DNA of 64,000 nucleotides from Plicaturopsis crispa FD-325 SS-3 (GCA_000827205.1 KN832565.1:920905-984904), one strand, 5' to 3'; counted from the first letter of the stretch, positions 36,468-48,300 are shown. Notes: a model not told the origin generated them from the letters alone. Numbers and translations are program-made.

Positions 36468-38642
36468 ATGTCTGAACCACTTGCACAAGAAGATACCGCG
36501 GAAACCAGCCAACCAGCTTGGGGAAATATATTTCTTCATGATGACTCCGAGGATCCAATGGCTCGAGAAGAGCCCGAAAGCGACAGCGACTGCAGTAGCG
36601 ACGACGACGACGATTCGGACTACGACCCGGACGCTATGGACGTGGACGAGGAGAGTGACGAAGGTGCAGAGGAGGTGCGAGGAACTGTGCCGTATCACGA
36701 GCACACGGAGAGGCGAAGAAAGCGGCTATCCGAGGACAGACAGCGCAATGAATTGGCCGGTAACCCTGTCGAAACAATCCCAACGAAGGTCGCAAGAGTT
36801 CTATACACATTGGACGTCCTGGGCCTCGACTTGCCAATTTTTCTGGACGCGCTAAGCTGGGGCGGAGACGAGAACTATGGCTCCGGGACGCCGTCCGAGG
36901 CACGCTCGATCCAGTACGCGCGCTCGTCGCTGCTGCATAGCAAAGAGCTGCCCGGGATTCTGGAGCGCTGGTGGAAGCCGCCGCGCTCGAAAAAGTCGAA
37001 GAGATCGAGGCCGAAAGGAGCGAAGACCAGTATGGAGGCATTTGCAGTGAAGTGCGTGGATAGCGTCCGCGAACGGGAGATGAAAGGTGTCGCGGAGCTT
37101 CTCCGATCGCCGTCGGGCGAGGACTTGAAGGAGGAGACCCTGACGAGCATTAACTTCGATGAGATGGGCGAGGAAATCCGGGCACGCGCACCGACAGTCT
37201 GGACATTGTTGCGAGGAGCCGCATACAGCGCTAAGCAAGAAAAACGAAACAAGATGAAAAATCCTGATAAAGTGCGTCGAATGGTAATTGCTTACCGTGT
37301 AGCGCTAAACCAGCTGCGCTAGGTTGTGCTCATGACAATCGCGATGCTGGCGTACACGCGAAATCATCGCCATGGTCGCATGCAAAAGATGTTCGCGGTG
37401 TATCTGAAGTTTCGTGGACTCTCAGCGAAGGCTTTCGACACTCTCCACGCACTCGGAGTTACAATGAGTCATAAATGGACATGCAATGCCGTCGAGACCA
37501 TGTCTAAGAACGCGATGACCGAAGTCGTCAATATGATTCAACAACATCCCTTCTTTATCTCGCATGATAACGTCAACATACCGTTTCGTGTGTTCTCCCA
37601 GCGGCTCGACAATAAAGGAGAATTCGGAAATGGTACCGCTGCGACTGTATATGTCAAAAGGAACGCTAAGCAGCTGCCAAAAGACGAGAATCGAAACTTA
37701 CAGGAGACGCGCGCGGAGGGGTTGAAGAAGCCGTTGGAGATTCTCGAGATCATGGAGATGGACCTCGAATCAGCCGGGCGCATACAGGACCGCATGTGCG
37801 ACGAGGTCCTTCAGTTCCTCATCGGATCGCCCGAGTTCGACTTGAAGACATACGTGCACGGGGACAGTGCCCTTCTTCAGCGGCTTCCTGCCGTCCGTCC
37901 GCTTCCATGTGGTCCGGAGAACATCACACTGCAGTATATGCTGGGGACGGTCGATATCCCCGAGGCTAGCTACGCCGATAATGACCGTCTGCTTATCGAG
38001 TGGCTCCGGCAGCTGAGAAAGGATGCGCCCGATGAAAAGAGACGATTAGCGCTCGAGCAACTCATCGTGTGGGTAGGCGATCAGCTCACCGTCGATCGTA
38101 TTCGAGGGCTTTTCAAGGCTCGTGCTGAGGATCTAAACTCCTACGACCGGATGGACTGGATAGTGCCAGCGTTCGGGTGGCTGCACCTCGAGATGGCGGT
38201 CGAGAACTCCATACACAAGCAGTACCTTGGTACATCATCGGGCAGGGGTCTAGCACACGATTTCGCAGTCCTGGAACGAAAGGGATTGTCGTCAGTGCTC
38301 ACGAAGGGGCCGTTCCATCACAATCTCCAAGAAGCACTCTACCACATCGCAGAAGCCCATATACGTATCGATTTATGCATGGTCGCCGGCGTCTCTGACC
38401 TCAAAGAGCTCCGCAAGAAGTCGCCGGAAGAGCTGGTAGAGTTAGCGAGGGCTGTTGTTGAAGAGCACGCGTCCACTGCAGCTATCGACAAGATTAGCCA
38501 CGGTACATCGGAGGACAAACAAGACGAAATCAAGAGGCAAACCATTATGTTCAACCGCGATGTTCTCCAGTACATCGTCCTGGATCACGCTATCAAACAC
38601 GGCGACGTTGGGATCATGGAGGACTCTTTACCGCAACTTTTG
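36468..38642 (+). CDS. DUF6589-domain protein, putative transposase; 5' part of interrupted gene
   Basis: Two exons, 36468-37271 and 37323-38642, encode about 708 residues before the gene is interrupted by the nested retrotransposon; coding resumes at 48818. The N-terminus has a long acidic tract (about 25-65), then a conserved region with YTLDVLGLDLPIFLDALSWG. After the intron comes the DUF6589 domain: RGLSAKAFDTLHALG, SHDNVNIPFR (D about 350), YVHGDSALLQR (D about 449), WVGDQLTVDRIRG (D about 521) and GWLHLEMAVENSIHKQY (E about 558). These evenly spaced acidic residues in conserved blocks could form an RNase H-fold DDE-type catalytic site, which is inference. Position between TIRs supports a transposase role. 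Start at 36468 (MSEPLAQEDT) was preferred over the upstream frame. A host gene unrelated to transposition is the alternative reading. Confidence 0.85.
38638..38642 (+). repeat. Target-site duplication of the LTR element, left copy (5 bp)
   Basis: TTTTG immediately precedes the left LTR and recurs at 48813-48817 immediately after the right LTR. It belongs to the DUF6589 coding sequence, so it marks where the retrotransposon entered. Confidence 0.9.
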
Positions 38643-38843
38643 TGTTAAGGGGTGATTTAGAGTCCTTAGAATCACACCTGTAGCTTAACGGGTCCAATCT
38701 CTAAATGATATTAGGATGGATGCGAATGAGCGTAGGTGGATGAGGATGCCCGCATCCGACCCAACGGCTCATGAGCATAACTACAAGCGAACAAATATAT
38801 GTAAATACGCGCCACAGGCGCGCCACGATCCACGTCCGTTACA
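38643..38843 (-). repeat. Left LTR (3' LTR in element sense), 201 bp
   Basis: Starts TGTTAAGG and ends CCGTTACA on the plus strand, giving TG..CA ends. It is identical to 48612-48812. A small open frame inside is present in both copies and is not considered a gene. Confidence 0.95.
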
Positions 38844-38854
38844 CCCTCCCCCTC
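38844..38854 (-). other. Polypurine tract candidate
   Basis: In element sense this is GAGGGGGAGGG, directly next to the 3' LTR, which is where plus-strand DNA synthesis is primed in LTR elements. Between it and the third open frame (38855-39034) I see no further feature. Confidence 0.7.
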
Positions 38855-39034
38855 AGGATGAGACCCTAGGATCAGCCGAAATAGCAAAGTTCTGTGCAAA
38901 ATTTTTACGCGGTAGTTGAATACCGGTAGGGGTTTACGACCCTGACGCCGACATGTAGCGTTTCTGCCACCATGCCTAAGTCCTTTCGATGGTAAGCAAC
39001 ACCAGTTGATGGTGTGCTGAGAACTTCCCCACAC

Positions 39035-41449
39035 TTAGTTGGGGCCCTGCTGAGGGTCGTGATCCACGGCCATAGCCGCTTGAGAACGCGGTGACCGTGG
39101 CGACGCTACGCCGGGGTGCGATGGTTCGGGAGGGGGGTCGTCGGTCAAGAATACCGGCGCGACGAAGCCCGGGAATGCTCGTATAGCGGTGTGGTATCCG
39201 GGAATGCGGCCCTGCATGCGTTGCACCGTCGACTGCAAGTCTGTGAGACCTGCCGTGAACGGTGCCGCGTCGGTAGGGTGGCGGCCGAGGCGCATGTTGC
39301 GACGTGAGCGCGCGTAACGCTCGATGCCCACGTAAAGGGGTAGTTGGGGGTCGCCGCCGTGCATGCGGATCCAGAAGGCGATGTGGGCATAATTCGCGTT
39401 TGACGCGTCGATTGGGTAGGGAGCCGGAGTCAAGCCGCCCAGCGGGTATTGCCCCTGTGCGACTATCCATCCGTACAACCCAGGGATAGAGAAAAGCTCG
39501 ATCGCCTGCTCTCTGAAGAGAGAGTGTTGGCGATCCTGGTTCGAGCTACGAGAATGGGATCCAGGCGGGGTGAATAGACGGAGTATGTGGACGGCGTCGA
39601 CATCCGACATACGCGGGGTCTGCCTTGCTAGCGGACCCGCGGGCAGAGGTAGGATGTCGGGCTCGGCCCTCACTCCAATGGGCCACTGGGATGGTGGCAC
39701 ATTGTTGCAATAGTGATAGAACAATGCGTCATTGCTCATCTCACGCAGTGCTGTGATTTCGTTGTCCCCCTCGATAGCTATGGCATCGTGGGGGCGCACC
39801 GTTGCCGCCGAAGAGCTCGATCCTGCTGTCGACGTAGTCGATGCCGGAGGGCCCACCGGCTGCTGAACGTTGGCGGGGGAGGGAGTACGCGGCGGGGGGG
39901 CGTGGTCATCGGTGCCGGACTGCATTGGCGACGCCCCACCCATCACACGCGTCTGCTCGTCGTTGTACTCCTTGATCCGCTGACGTTTACCACGCACTTT
40001 CGTGCTGGTCTCGTCGGGGGCCAAGGTGTGGCGATTGATGCGGCGCACAGCCGCGTTGCGACGATTGCGACCATCCTGGCAGTACTTTTTGTACCACCGG
40101 AATAGCTGCTTGGCCGCAACATCGCCACCCACGGCCTGGCGATACAGTTCCGCGCCTTCGCGTTCTGTAACCATGGGGGCGTCAGCCCACTTGCCCAGCT
40201 CGCTCCGCGGAAGTGGTTCCAGCGGCACGAGCGGGGTTTTGTTGCGCCTTGTCCAAGCCTGTTGGACGCGCGCATTCTCCTTGAGCTCCGGGTTCATGCG
40301 CGCGTCGTCCGAGACGTAATCGTCGTCGGGGTACGAGTCCTCGCCGTCGTCGTCGTCATCATCGGTGGCGATCATGTCGCGCCGCGAGGCTTCGTCCCGA
40401 GCGATGCGTTCCGCGTTCCGGGAGCCAGACGAACCCGCGGTGTGAGCAGGGCTCTGCACCGACGACGTCGCTGGTCCGGAGGGGACGCCTGAAGCGTAGG
40501 GCACGCGCGGGCCAAATGGCCCCACAGAGGTGGCCAGCGGGGCTGAGGGAGCATGCTGGGAGCTCGACAGCCCTTGGGCTGACGAACTCGCGGCCGCCCG
40601 TGTACTCGCCGAGTGCGGTTGCGACGCCATCTGTGCTGCCCATTGGTTCAGCCCAGGGGTCGGCGCAATCGGTCCAAACGACTGCTGAGGGGGCTCGGGG
40701 GAGTGGCGAGCCTTTTTGCCCTTCCAACCGTTGTCGGGGGCGGATATGGCCGCGGGGCCCTTTGGCTGCTGCCGTCGATTAGACTGGCCGGAGCGTATGG
40801 GGCCCGCTTGCGACTGCCGCGATCCCATGGGGCTTATGGAACGAGGCGGTTGAGGAGGTGGAGGAGGGTACGGCGACGGTCGGGGGTTCCCACTCGACAC
40901 CAGCTCTAGCTCGAGTCTGTCGACGTGGGTCGACAGCGTTCGAAGCTTAGCCTCGAGCGTGGTATTGTGGGATACCGCGTCATCCCGCTCCTGCCTCAGT
41001 CGGGAAACCATCTGTTGCAGGCGATGGCTACGTAGCCGAGAGGCCTCTAACATCCGGTCCATTTCGGACTCGGCTGCAGAGGCCCGCTCTGCTTCGCGCC
41101 GATCGGCGTCGGGTCCCCCTCCCCTCTCGTGGCGGCCGTCAGGACGCCATGTCGACGCCTCCAAGCCTGCCCCGGGCGACGCATCACGCATCTCTGCGTC
41201 AGGCGCCGCGGGTGCCGGCTGTGGAGCGCCGTACGGCGGATACGCGTACGGGAAGCCGTACGGTGGGTATGCCGGCGCGGGCGCGTAGGGGCCGCCTCCA
41301 TGTGGGAACGAGGGCGGCGGTGGGTAGTATTGTGGGGGCGGCCAAACCGGCGCCGCGCCCTGCGGGACGCCATACGACTGGAAGTCGTAGGAGCCCTGCG
41401 GGGCCGGTGGGCGCTGGTCGGCCTGGTTGTTTTGCGAGTTGTTGGGCAT
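39035..41449 (-). CDS. Additional open frame of the LTR element downstream of pol, 804 aa
   Basis: Lies between pol and the 3' LTR on the element's sense strand. The first 90 residues are rich in Pro, Tyr, Gln and Gly. About 115-180 is charged and helical (SEMDRMLEASRLRSHRLQQM) and may form a coiled coil. The middle is Ser/Pro/Ala-rich and disordered with a short acidic run (DDDDDDGEDS). The C-terminal 300 residues look folded. I see no membrane segment, so it does not look like an envelope gene. I do not recognise the family. Most Gypsy elements have no such gene, so it may be an acquired accessory gene. Confidence 0.6.
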   Translation of the reverse strand: MPNNSQNNQADQRPPAPQGSYDFQSYGVPQGAAPVWPPPQYYPPPPSFPHGGGPYAPAPAYPPYGFPYAYPPYGAPQPAPAAPDAEMRDASPGAGLEASTWRPDGRHERGGGPDADRREAERASAAESEMDRMLEASRLRSHRLQQMVSRLRQERDDAVSHNTTLEAKLRTLSTHVDRLELELVSSGNPRPSPYPPPPPQPPRSISPMGSRQSQAGPIRSGQSNRRQQPKGPAAISAPDNGWKGKKARHSPEPPQQSFGPIAPTPGLNQWAAQMASQPHSASTRAAASSSAQGLSSSQHAPSAPLATSVGPFGPRVPYASGVPSGPATSSVQSPAHTAGSSGSRNAERIARDEASRRDMIATDDDDDDGEDSYPDDDYVSDDARMNPELKENARVQQAWTRRNKTPLVPLEPLPRSELGKWADAPMVTEREGAELYRQAVGGDVAAKQLFRWYKKYCQDGRNRRNAAVRRINRHTLAPDETSTKVRGKRQRIKEYNDEQTRVMGGASPMQSGTDDHAPPPRTPSPANVQQPVGPPASTTSTAGSSSSAATVRPHDAIAIEGDNEITALREMSNDALFYHYCNNVPPSQWPIGVRAEPDILPLPAGPLARQTPRMSDVDAVHILRLFTPPGSHSRSSNQDRQHSLFREQAIELFSIPGLYGWIVAQGQYPLGGLTPAPYPIDASNANYAHIAFWIRMHGGDPQLPLYVGIERYARSRRNMRLGRHPTDAAPFTAGLTDLQSTVQRMQGRIPGYHTAIRAFPGFVAPVFLTDDPPPEPSHPGVASPRSPRSQAAMAVDHDPQQGPN

Positions 41450-41731
41450 TGTGCTGGTGCAGACGCAAAGCGGCGGCGGTGGTGTGGTGGGAGTAGGAAG
41501 GAGAGGACAAAAAATGGCGAGGATATTAAGGGCTCGAAGTGAAAACTTCGAGCGCTTAAACTCTCCATTGTCTCGGGTCCGATCGAATTCCGCAACAATG
41601 CCGAGTCGATGCCGCGGCCTGGGCTGCGGTTATCACCGGCACGTCACCTGATCCACATGACCGAACGCGACGCGACTTAAGTGTGCGGAAGCTGTCTCTC
41701 GCATAGCACCTGTCGTGCATCGTTAGCTACC

Positions 41732-44700
41732 TCATTTCGAGGCAGCTTTGCGCGGCAGCTTCTGCCACTTGTCGACCCCCATTAATTCCAGATAATCATC
41801 GAGCGCCGACAGTTCATCGCAGCTCGATAATGGCTCCCAGCTATGGTCGCCGTGAATCCAGTGTATTAAGAATGTGATTTTCTTGCCCACCCACTGATGG
41901 CCGGCTATTTCTTGGACCCGCCACTCCTCATCGTCAGGAGTGCCGAAGTCGTAGGGTTTACGAGATTCTCGGCCCGGGAATAGCAAGTCATCATTGGGCT
42001 CGAACGCGCGCAGAAGGTTCTCGTGAAATGTGGGGTGTATACGGCGAGCAGTCATCTCCGCAGGCAGGTCTAGCGTATACGTAGACGTCTCCGGAAATGC
42101 CGCAGCCACCGTGTACGGGCCAATGTATTTCGGCGCGAGCTTTCGCGCGCGATCCTTCGGCAAGTTCAAGTTCACGGTGGACAAATAAACTTTGTCCCCC
42201 ACAGAAAATGGCGCGATCACCGCTCTGCGCTTGTTAGCCTGAACGGTGGACCGCACGCGTGCCTCTATAATTGAGTCATGCGCCATTTCGAGGTGCATAC
42301 GAGCCCGGAGTGCGAATTCGCGAACTCCTGGGTACTTCGCATCGGCGTCGCGAAATGGGGCCATACGGGGCATGTGGCCGTAGTTCAGTTCAAATGGAGC
42401 GAATCCCGTTGAACTGCTAATGCTCGAGTTAATTGCAAATTCGGCCAGTGGTATCATGTCCAACCAGTCCGATTGGTCGGACTTGACCATAGATCGCAGT
42501 ATCTGGCCCACATTACGGATGGCGCGCTCTGACGCCCCGTCCGTTTGTGGGTGAAATGACGTGGACATCAGTAGTTTCGTGCCCGTGAGTCGGTGAAGTT
42601 CCTGCCAAAATTTGGCCGTGAACTTAGCGTCTCTATCGGACACGATACTCTCTGGGATCCCATGCAGTCGTACAATATCCCGCAGGTAAAACTGGGCCAG
42701 TTCAGCGGACGTGTTGCGCACGCTAAGGGGCACCAGGTGTACCATGCTGGTTAGCCTGCAGATGACCACCCACAAGTAATCAAATCCTCCGGAAGGCGGG
42801 AAGGGGCCCACGAAATCCATGCCGACGGACCGCCAGGGTTCCACCGGTATGGGCATCGAGTGCAATAGGCCCGCCTTCGGTTGATTGCTCGTCTTGGATG
42901 TCAGACAAGTTTCGCAGGATATGCAAAACTTTTCGATGTCCTTCCCGATACGAGGCCACCAGTACCAGCGCCGGATGTACTCCGACGTCTTCTGGTACCC
43001 AAAGTGGCCGAGAATCTGGTGAGCTTCCGATATAATAATCTCCTGCAGCGTCCTCTTGCCATTCAACGATCGCGGCACGCATAAACACTCAGAGCCAAGT
43101 CGGCTCTTAGTGTATATGAGGCCATGAGCGACTCGGAATGAGGGGAACGCTGCCGGGTTTGCGATTATCTTGGAGAACAAGTTATCGATAGCGTACCCAG
43201 CCTTAATGGCCGGCAGGACCGTCACGTCGCCCTCAATTCGAGGACGCAGTGCTGGGCCTGCTTGCAGAGCGTCGGCTAAGCTGATATGGCCATCGGTGTG
43301 TGGTACTGCCCGTACCGCGCTAGCGGCTAACTCATCGGCTTCCAGTACTCGGGCCTCAACGCCTTCGAGTACTCGTCGCGCATGTATGTCAGCCGTTGGC
43401 AAGCGGGTGCGCAGTATCTCATCGCGTCGTATACCTGGCAGATCCTCGAGATCGGGGTCCAGGCGCACATCGGCGTTCACATAGTGCTCCATCGGCTGAA
43501 CCTCGTCGGCTCTGTCGTTCTCGTAGTATCGAGACAGGCAGTCCGCGACTTTATTTATTTCACCAGGGATGTGCGTGATCTCGAAGTCGAATGGGGAGAG
43601 GTACTCGTCCCATCTGACTAATCGACCATTGCGCCCATCCCGTGCGACCGTTTTTATTGTCGTCAGTGCCTCATGGTCGGTGACGATGTGGAACTTCCGA
43701 CCAATCAATTTATCCTCCCATTTCAGCAGCGCCTCGATAACTCCCAACGCCTCGTGCTCGTATGTCTTGTACGAACGCTGAGCCGCAGTGAATTTCTTGG
43801 ACATGAACCCCGCCGGGCGACAATTACGCCAGTCGGGGCCTTGACCATAGAAGGCGCCGGTCCCATACGGACATGCGTCGACTACCACCCAGATGGGATC
43901 AGGGTTCTTAGGGTCAATAGGTCGCAAGATCGGTGTCTTACGAGCTATGTCCTTTATCCTGTCCATACACACTTGGTGGAACGCGCGCCATTGAAACGGC
44001 TGGCCGTTGCGGCACATCGTCTCCAGGGACGATGTATAAGCCGATACGTCCGGCATGAAGTGCGCAATGTATTGCACGAGACCAACAAATCGTTGGACTT
44101 CGTTCAACGACCGCGGGGCTCGCCATTCAAGAATGCGCGCCATTTTGTCGCTGTCGGCATGCAGGCCGGCATCGTCAATAACGTGCCCAAGGCAGTCCAT
44201 TCTCTCCGAATATATATCACATTTCTTCCGGCTAAGGTGAAGTCCCTCGCGCTGGAGAATATCCGATATAATTCGCAGATGTCGTTCATGATCCTCGATG
44301 CTATCTGAGTATATGAAGATATCATCGAGGTATACATGTACGAAGTCGGACAGGTATTCACGGAATAGCCAGGTCATCAGGCGCTGGAACGTAGCAGGGG
44401 CGTTACAATCACCCTGCTGCATTACATGCGAGATGGCCGTGCCAAACGTTGTAGCGAATGCCGTCTTCCACACATCATCAGGATTGACACGAATTTGTTC
44501 GTAGGCGTCCGACATATCGATTTTGGATCGATATTTCGCTCGCGCTACGTCCATTCGTATCTGATCCTGGTCGGGAAATGGGGTGACGTCCTTGAACGTG
44601 TTATCGTTGCGCTGTCGCGCATCGACGACCGTCCTCAGTCCGCCGTCCTTCTTGGGGATACACAAGAGGGGTGCGCACTGAGAGGCAGGCTTCATTTCCC

Positions 44701-45280
44701 ACCAACCCGCGTCCACATAGCGATTCATTTTATCGCGAAGTGGCTGTTTGAGGGCGTCAGGACACCTAGGTAAATGGTACGTGTACCTCGCGTTCTCGTC
44801 GATGAGTGGTATGTTGTGCACCACATCTCGCAGAGGCGGGAGTTCCAGAGGTAACGGTCCTAGTATATCTGCGCATCGCTCAAACCAGCGGGCGCGAAGC
44901 CCAGGTATTTCAGGCGCTGAGTACGTTATACGCTCCCCGCGCTGAACTGCCTGTGCTCGCAATTCCGCTATAAATGCTTCGTTCAACCCATACGGGTCTT
45001 CGTGACCGAACACATCCCTCGGCACCTCAAATTGAGTGTGCTGTGTGGGCGGTGCCGGTTCCGCGATGACAGGTATTTGGGCGGCTGTCGCCTGAGTCCT
45101 CGATCCGTGGAATCGTGGAATGGTATCATACGATGCTCCGGGCACCGCATTTTTGCTAGTCAACTCATCGGCGATGAGTTCATCTAGCAATATTTCCGCG
45201 TCGTCGTTTTTCTTCACCGGGTCATCGGCTGCATCGGGGACGTCCTCCACCGATGCTCGCCGGGAGCGCGCGGGCTCCAC
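41732..45280 (-). CDS. pol: Pol polyprotein (RT, RNase H, integrase, chromodomain)
   Basis: Frame of 1,182 aa. Reverse transcriptase has the catalytic YLDD at about 317-320. RNase H begins near 462 (WVVVDACPYGTGA). The integrase zinc-binding HHCC module is near 754-792 (HQILGHFGYQ ... CISCETC), followed by the DDE core with acidic residues near 822, 882 and 918. A C-terminal GPY/F-like stretch (KYIGPYTV) and a chromodomain (about 1110-1165, with FLIHWIHGDHSWEP) place it with the chromoviruses of Ty3/Gypsy. Chromodomains in this group are known to guide integration to marked chromatin. Confidence 0.95.
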   Translation of the reverse strand: MEPARSRRASVEDVPDAADDPVKKNDDAEILLDELIADELTSKNAVPGASYDTIPRFHGSRTQATAAQIPVIAEPAPPTQHTQFEVPRDVFGHEDPYGLNEAFIAELRAQAVQRGERITYSAPEIPGLRARWFERCADILGPLPLELPPLRDVVHNIPLIDENARYTYHLPRCPDALKQPLRDKMNRYVDAGWWEMKPASQCAPLLCIPKKDGGLRTVVDARQRNDNTFKDVTPFPDQDQIRMDVARAKYRSKIDMSDAYEQIRVNPDDVWKTAFATTFGTAISHVMQQGDCNAPATFQRLMTWLFREYLSDFVHVYLDDIFIYSDSIEDHERHLRIISDILQREGLHLSRKKCDIYSERMDCLGHVIDDAGLHADSDKMARILEWRAPRSLNEVQRFVGLVQYIAHFMPDVSAYTSSLETMCRNGQPFQWRAFHQVCMDRIKDIARKTPILRPIDPKNPDPIWVVVDACPYGTGAFYGQGPDWRNCRPAGFMSKKFTAAQRSYKTYEHEALGVIEALLKWEDKLIGRKFHIVTDHEALTTIKTVARDGRNGRLVRWDEYLSPFDFEITHIPGEINKVADCLSRYYENDRADEVQPMEHYVNADVRLDPDLEDLPGIRRDEILRTRLPTADIHARRVLEGVEARVLEADELAASAVRAVPHTDGHISLADALQAGPALRPRIEGDVTVLPAIKAGYAIDNLFSKIIANPAAFPSFRVAHGLIYTKSRLGSECLCVPRSLNGKRTLQEIIISEAHQILGHFGYQKTSEYIRRWYWWPRIGKDIEKFCISCETCLTSKTSNQPKAGLLHSMPIPVEPWRSVGMDFVGPFPPSGGFDYLWVVICRLTSMVHLVPLSVRNTSAELAQFYLRDIVRLHGIPESIVSDRDAKFTAKFWQELHRLTGTKLLMSTSFHPQTDGASERAIRNVGQILRSMVKSDQSDWLDMIPLAEFAINSSISSSTGFAPFELNYGHMPRMAPFRDADAKYPGVREFALRARMHLEMAHDSIIEARVRSTVQANKRRAVIAPFSVGDKVYLSTVNLNLPKDRARKLAPKYIGPYTVAAAFPETSTYTLDLPAEMTARRIHPTFHENLLRAFEPNDDLLFPGRESRKPYDFGTPDDEEWRVQEIAGHQWVGKKITFLIHWIHGDHSWEPLSSCDELSALDDYLELMGVDKWQKLPRKAASK

Positions 45281-45304
45281 TTTAGTCGAGACCGCGCCGT
45301 CCCG

Positions 45305-48300
45305 TCAAGCCGACGCTGGTCGCTCTGGCGCCTCCACGTCCCAAGGCTTACGAGGAGCAGGGGGCCGCTTAGCGACAAGTGCGTTTTCTTCGGTGAACGA
45401 TAGTGTATGTAGCATCACGTCACCAATGCGCACACAGTTGTTCCCGAAGTCCAAGCACACATTGTGCGAGTTCATAAAGGGTGTCCCTATGATGCAGTCG
45501 TAGCGATCCAAGTTGACTATGTCAAAGTATACTTCCTCGGCAATGCCGCCGAAGTTTACTGGGACCTTGGTGCCATAACTGATCTTGGAACGGCTACCCA
45601 CGCAACCCAACTGCAGGGTCACTTGCTCGTCCAGTGTTATGCGTGGTGCTTTCGTCACCCGCGCAAACTCTGGCGTTATCGAGTCAGTGGTGCTCCCTGA
45701 GTCGAACAGCGTGTATGCCTTCACGCCATTTATCTCAACCTCAGCAGCGAGTGTCGTCTGGGATCGACCGTCGCGGTGAGGTTGCACCGTATCACCGGTG
45801 GATTTGCGGCGGCCAACATTGGCTGAATGTACCATGTTCGCGGCGCGAATGTGTACCACCTCGTCGGTAGTCCGCATTGCACCAATTCGAACATGACGCT
45901 CTGGAAGGGGATCGTCGTTGACCGAGTTCGATTCCTGTTCGGATTCGTACTGGGATCCCCCCCATGAGTTATGGTCCTCGTCTTCAAATTCCCGCTCGTA
46001 TTCTTCCCCAGTGTCCACGTCGACTAGTCGCTGAGCGTTTAGTCGACGTGTACCCGGTACTACCCGCTGACTGTACTTGGGGCACTTGGGGTCATTAGCG
46101 TAGTGACCCCGAATCCCGCATGTAAAGCAGTCGATGTTTGTCGCATCCCGAGGTGGGCGCTTAGTGAACTCACGGGTAGCCGAAGGCTGGGCCGGAGTCG
46201 CTGTCGGTTTCGCCAGCGCATCCGCAGCCGCGTTGCCGTCCGGTCGAACACGGGTCACAGGAACAAATCTAGTTCCAGAGGTCGAGGGTAGGGCCCCACT
46301 CACCGTACTCCTAGACGAGCGGAGTAGCGGTATGGACTGCTCAATCTGCCGAGCATTCAGGCGTAGGTCATCCAAGTCCGAATGCTCCGCCGACAGCCCT
46401 CGATGCTCGATCAGTTTATTATATATCGACGTCGGGAGTCCAGCCATAAAACGACTGCGCAGCATGTACTCCCCTGGGTATTCCACCATTCGGGAGGCAT
46501 ACTTGAGCAGCGTAGTATAGAATCCGTCAACGCCGAGCGCGGCGGTGTACTTGCATGCGTCAAAGTCGTCTGACGCCTGCTTAGCCGTCGCGCTGTTGAC
46601 GAATCGCCGCAGCATCATGCATATAAGTTCGGGGAACTTGATGATCCGCGGGCGAAGTCTCGGGTTGAGTACTTCACGCGTGAGCCACTCGCTGGCGTTA
46701 CCCGTCAGGAAATTCGCGAGCAAGTCACTCCGGATCTGATCACAAGCGTCACCACACAGGTTATGGCTTCGCAGCCACGCCAAGTATGAGGACAACCAGG
46801 ATATGAACGTGTCATAGTTGTCACTTCCGTCGTACGATGGAGGATCTTTCAACTTGGGTTGCTTGGCGCCCGATGGTAAGGGCGCCAGTGCATGCCCAAC
46901 TTGAAGATCTATCATGTCACGGATGTCTTCCAATAACGATGCGTGATGTTCCACATAAGATGTCTCGTCGCGAGTGCTGCGGCCGGCTTTCGTTATGCTC
47001 GAGCCTGCCCTAGCACTCGTATCATCCGGACGATAGTATGGGTACGACGCTCGCTGAGATACACTGCTACTAGTCACGGGTTGTTGCCCGCGAATGTAAT
47101 CGCGTTCATCGCGGCTGTATTCAATCCCGTCTGGTAGAGGGGATGGAGTACGATTATCCGCGAATCTCACCGCGGCCGAAGTTGCTCTTCTACTAGTTTG
47201 CGACTCCGCCCGCCGGGCGTTCGTGTTGCTGCGTCCCCAAGATTCCCGCGATTGCGCGGCCATCTTGTGGGCGGCATCTACACGTCCTTGAAATTGTTCA
47301 ATAGTTTCTGCAGGTCCCCTGGGAGCTACTTCTCGGTCAATCTCCTCTCGCAACCCCGGGGAGCGATCAATAATCACATCCGCGGTTGGGGTAGGCGATC
47401 GCTCAATGATAGCCGCTACCGGGTGAACCGGCTGGTGTTGTGGCAGTTTGCCTGAGAACAGCAGTCGCAGTGAGCGCTCAGTTTCACCGGATTCCCTGAG
47501 ATGACGCAACGTGTCGTCGATCGCCCTATTGGTGCGAGACTTCAGGTCGTTGATCTCAAGGTTAGTGTCACTGAGAGCTTGGTATACGCCACGCATATTG
47601 CTCTCGACTTTGGAGACGATAGCACCATGCGTGGAGTGTAGTTGAGCCGACGTACGGAGATGACGACGCAAGAACGATTGATCATTAGACACTTGTTTAA
47701 GTGCGCTACGCTGATCCTCGTTGAGCGACTGCCAGAGCTCCGCCAGTCGAGGGGACAAAGCGTCCGTCTCAGATGTTTCGCCATATTCCTCAGCAGGTCT
47801 ACTCACCCCGAGGTCCGGTGCTAGCGAGTTTCCTCGTCCAGCTAACGGCGACGGCGGGGTGGTCAGTACCTCACGACTAGCGCGGGTATTGGACCTGTCC
47901 AGGTGAGGTGGCGAATCGTATTGCGAGATGTCTCGTCGACCAGTCGGGGGTGTACGAATCGTCCCGTGTTCGTGCGTTGAACTACCCGTAATCGGGTAGT
48001 TCGTACTCGATATCGGTGACTCTTGCACACTCATGGTTTCCTCGATCGTCGACAGTGTGGGCCGTACCGCCTGTGGCTGGTACGGGGTACTGCTGTACGG
48101 CTCGCGGGACATCGCTGACTGCATGTACAAGTTCGTACCTGCCGTCGCCGGTGCCTCCGTGCTCTGGTCAAACAGTTCTGGTCGCTGGTCCGAATTCAGA
48201 CCAGAGGCCATCCCTGCTTGTCGCCGAGATGGGGGTTCGTCCGACTGCAATGACCGTCGCCAATTGCCTTCAGATCCTTGCCTCGCGTGCTCGGTCTCTT

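Noticed and set aside
38716-38919. Small open frame in the LTR, present also in the right LTR.
   Set aside because: It occurs twice simply because the LTRs are identical, and has no family or coding character.
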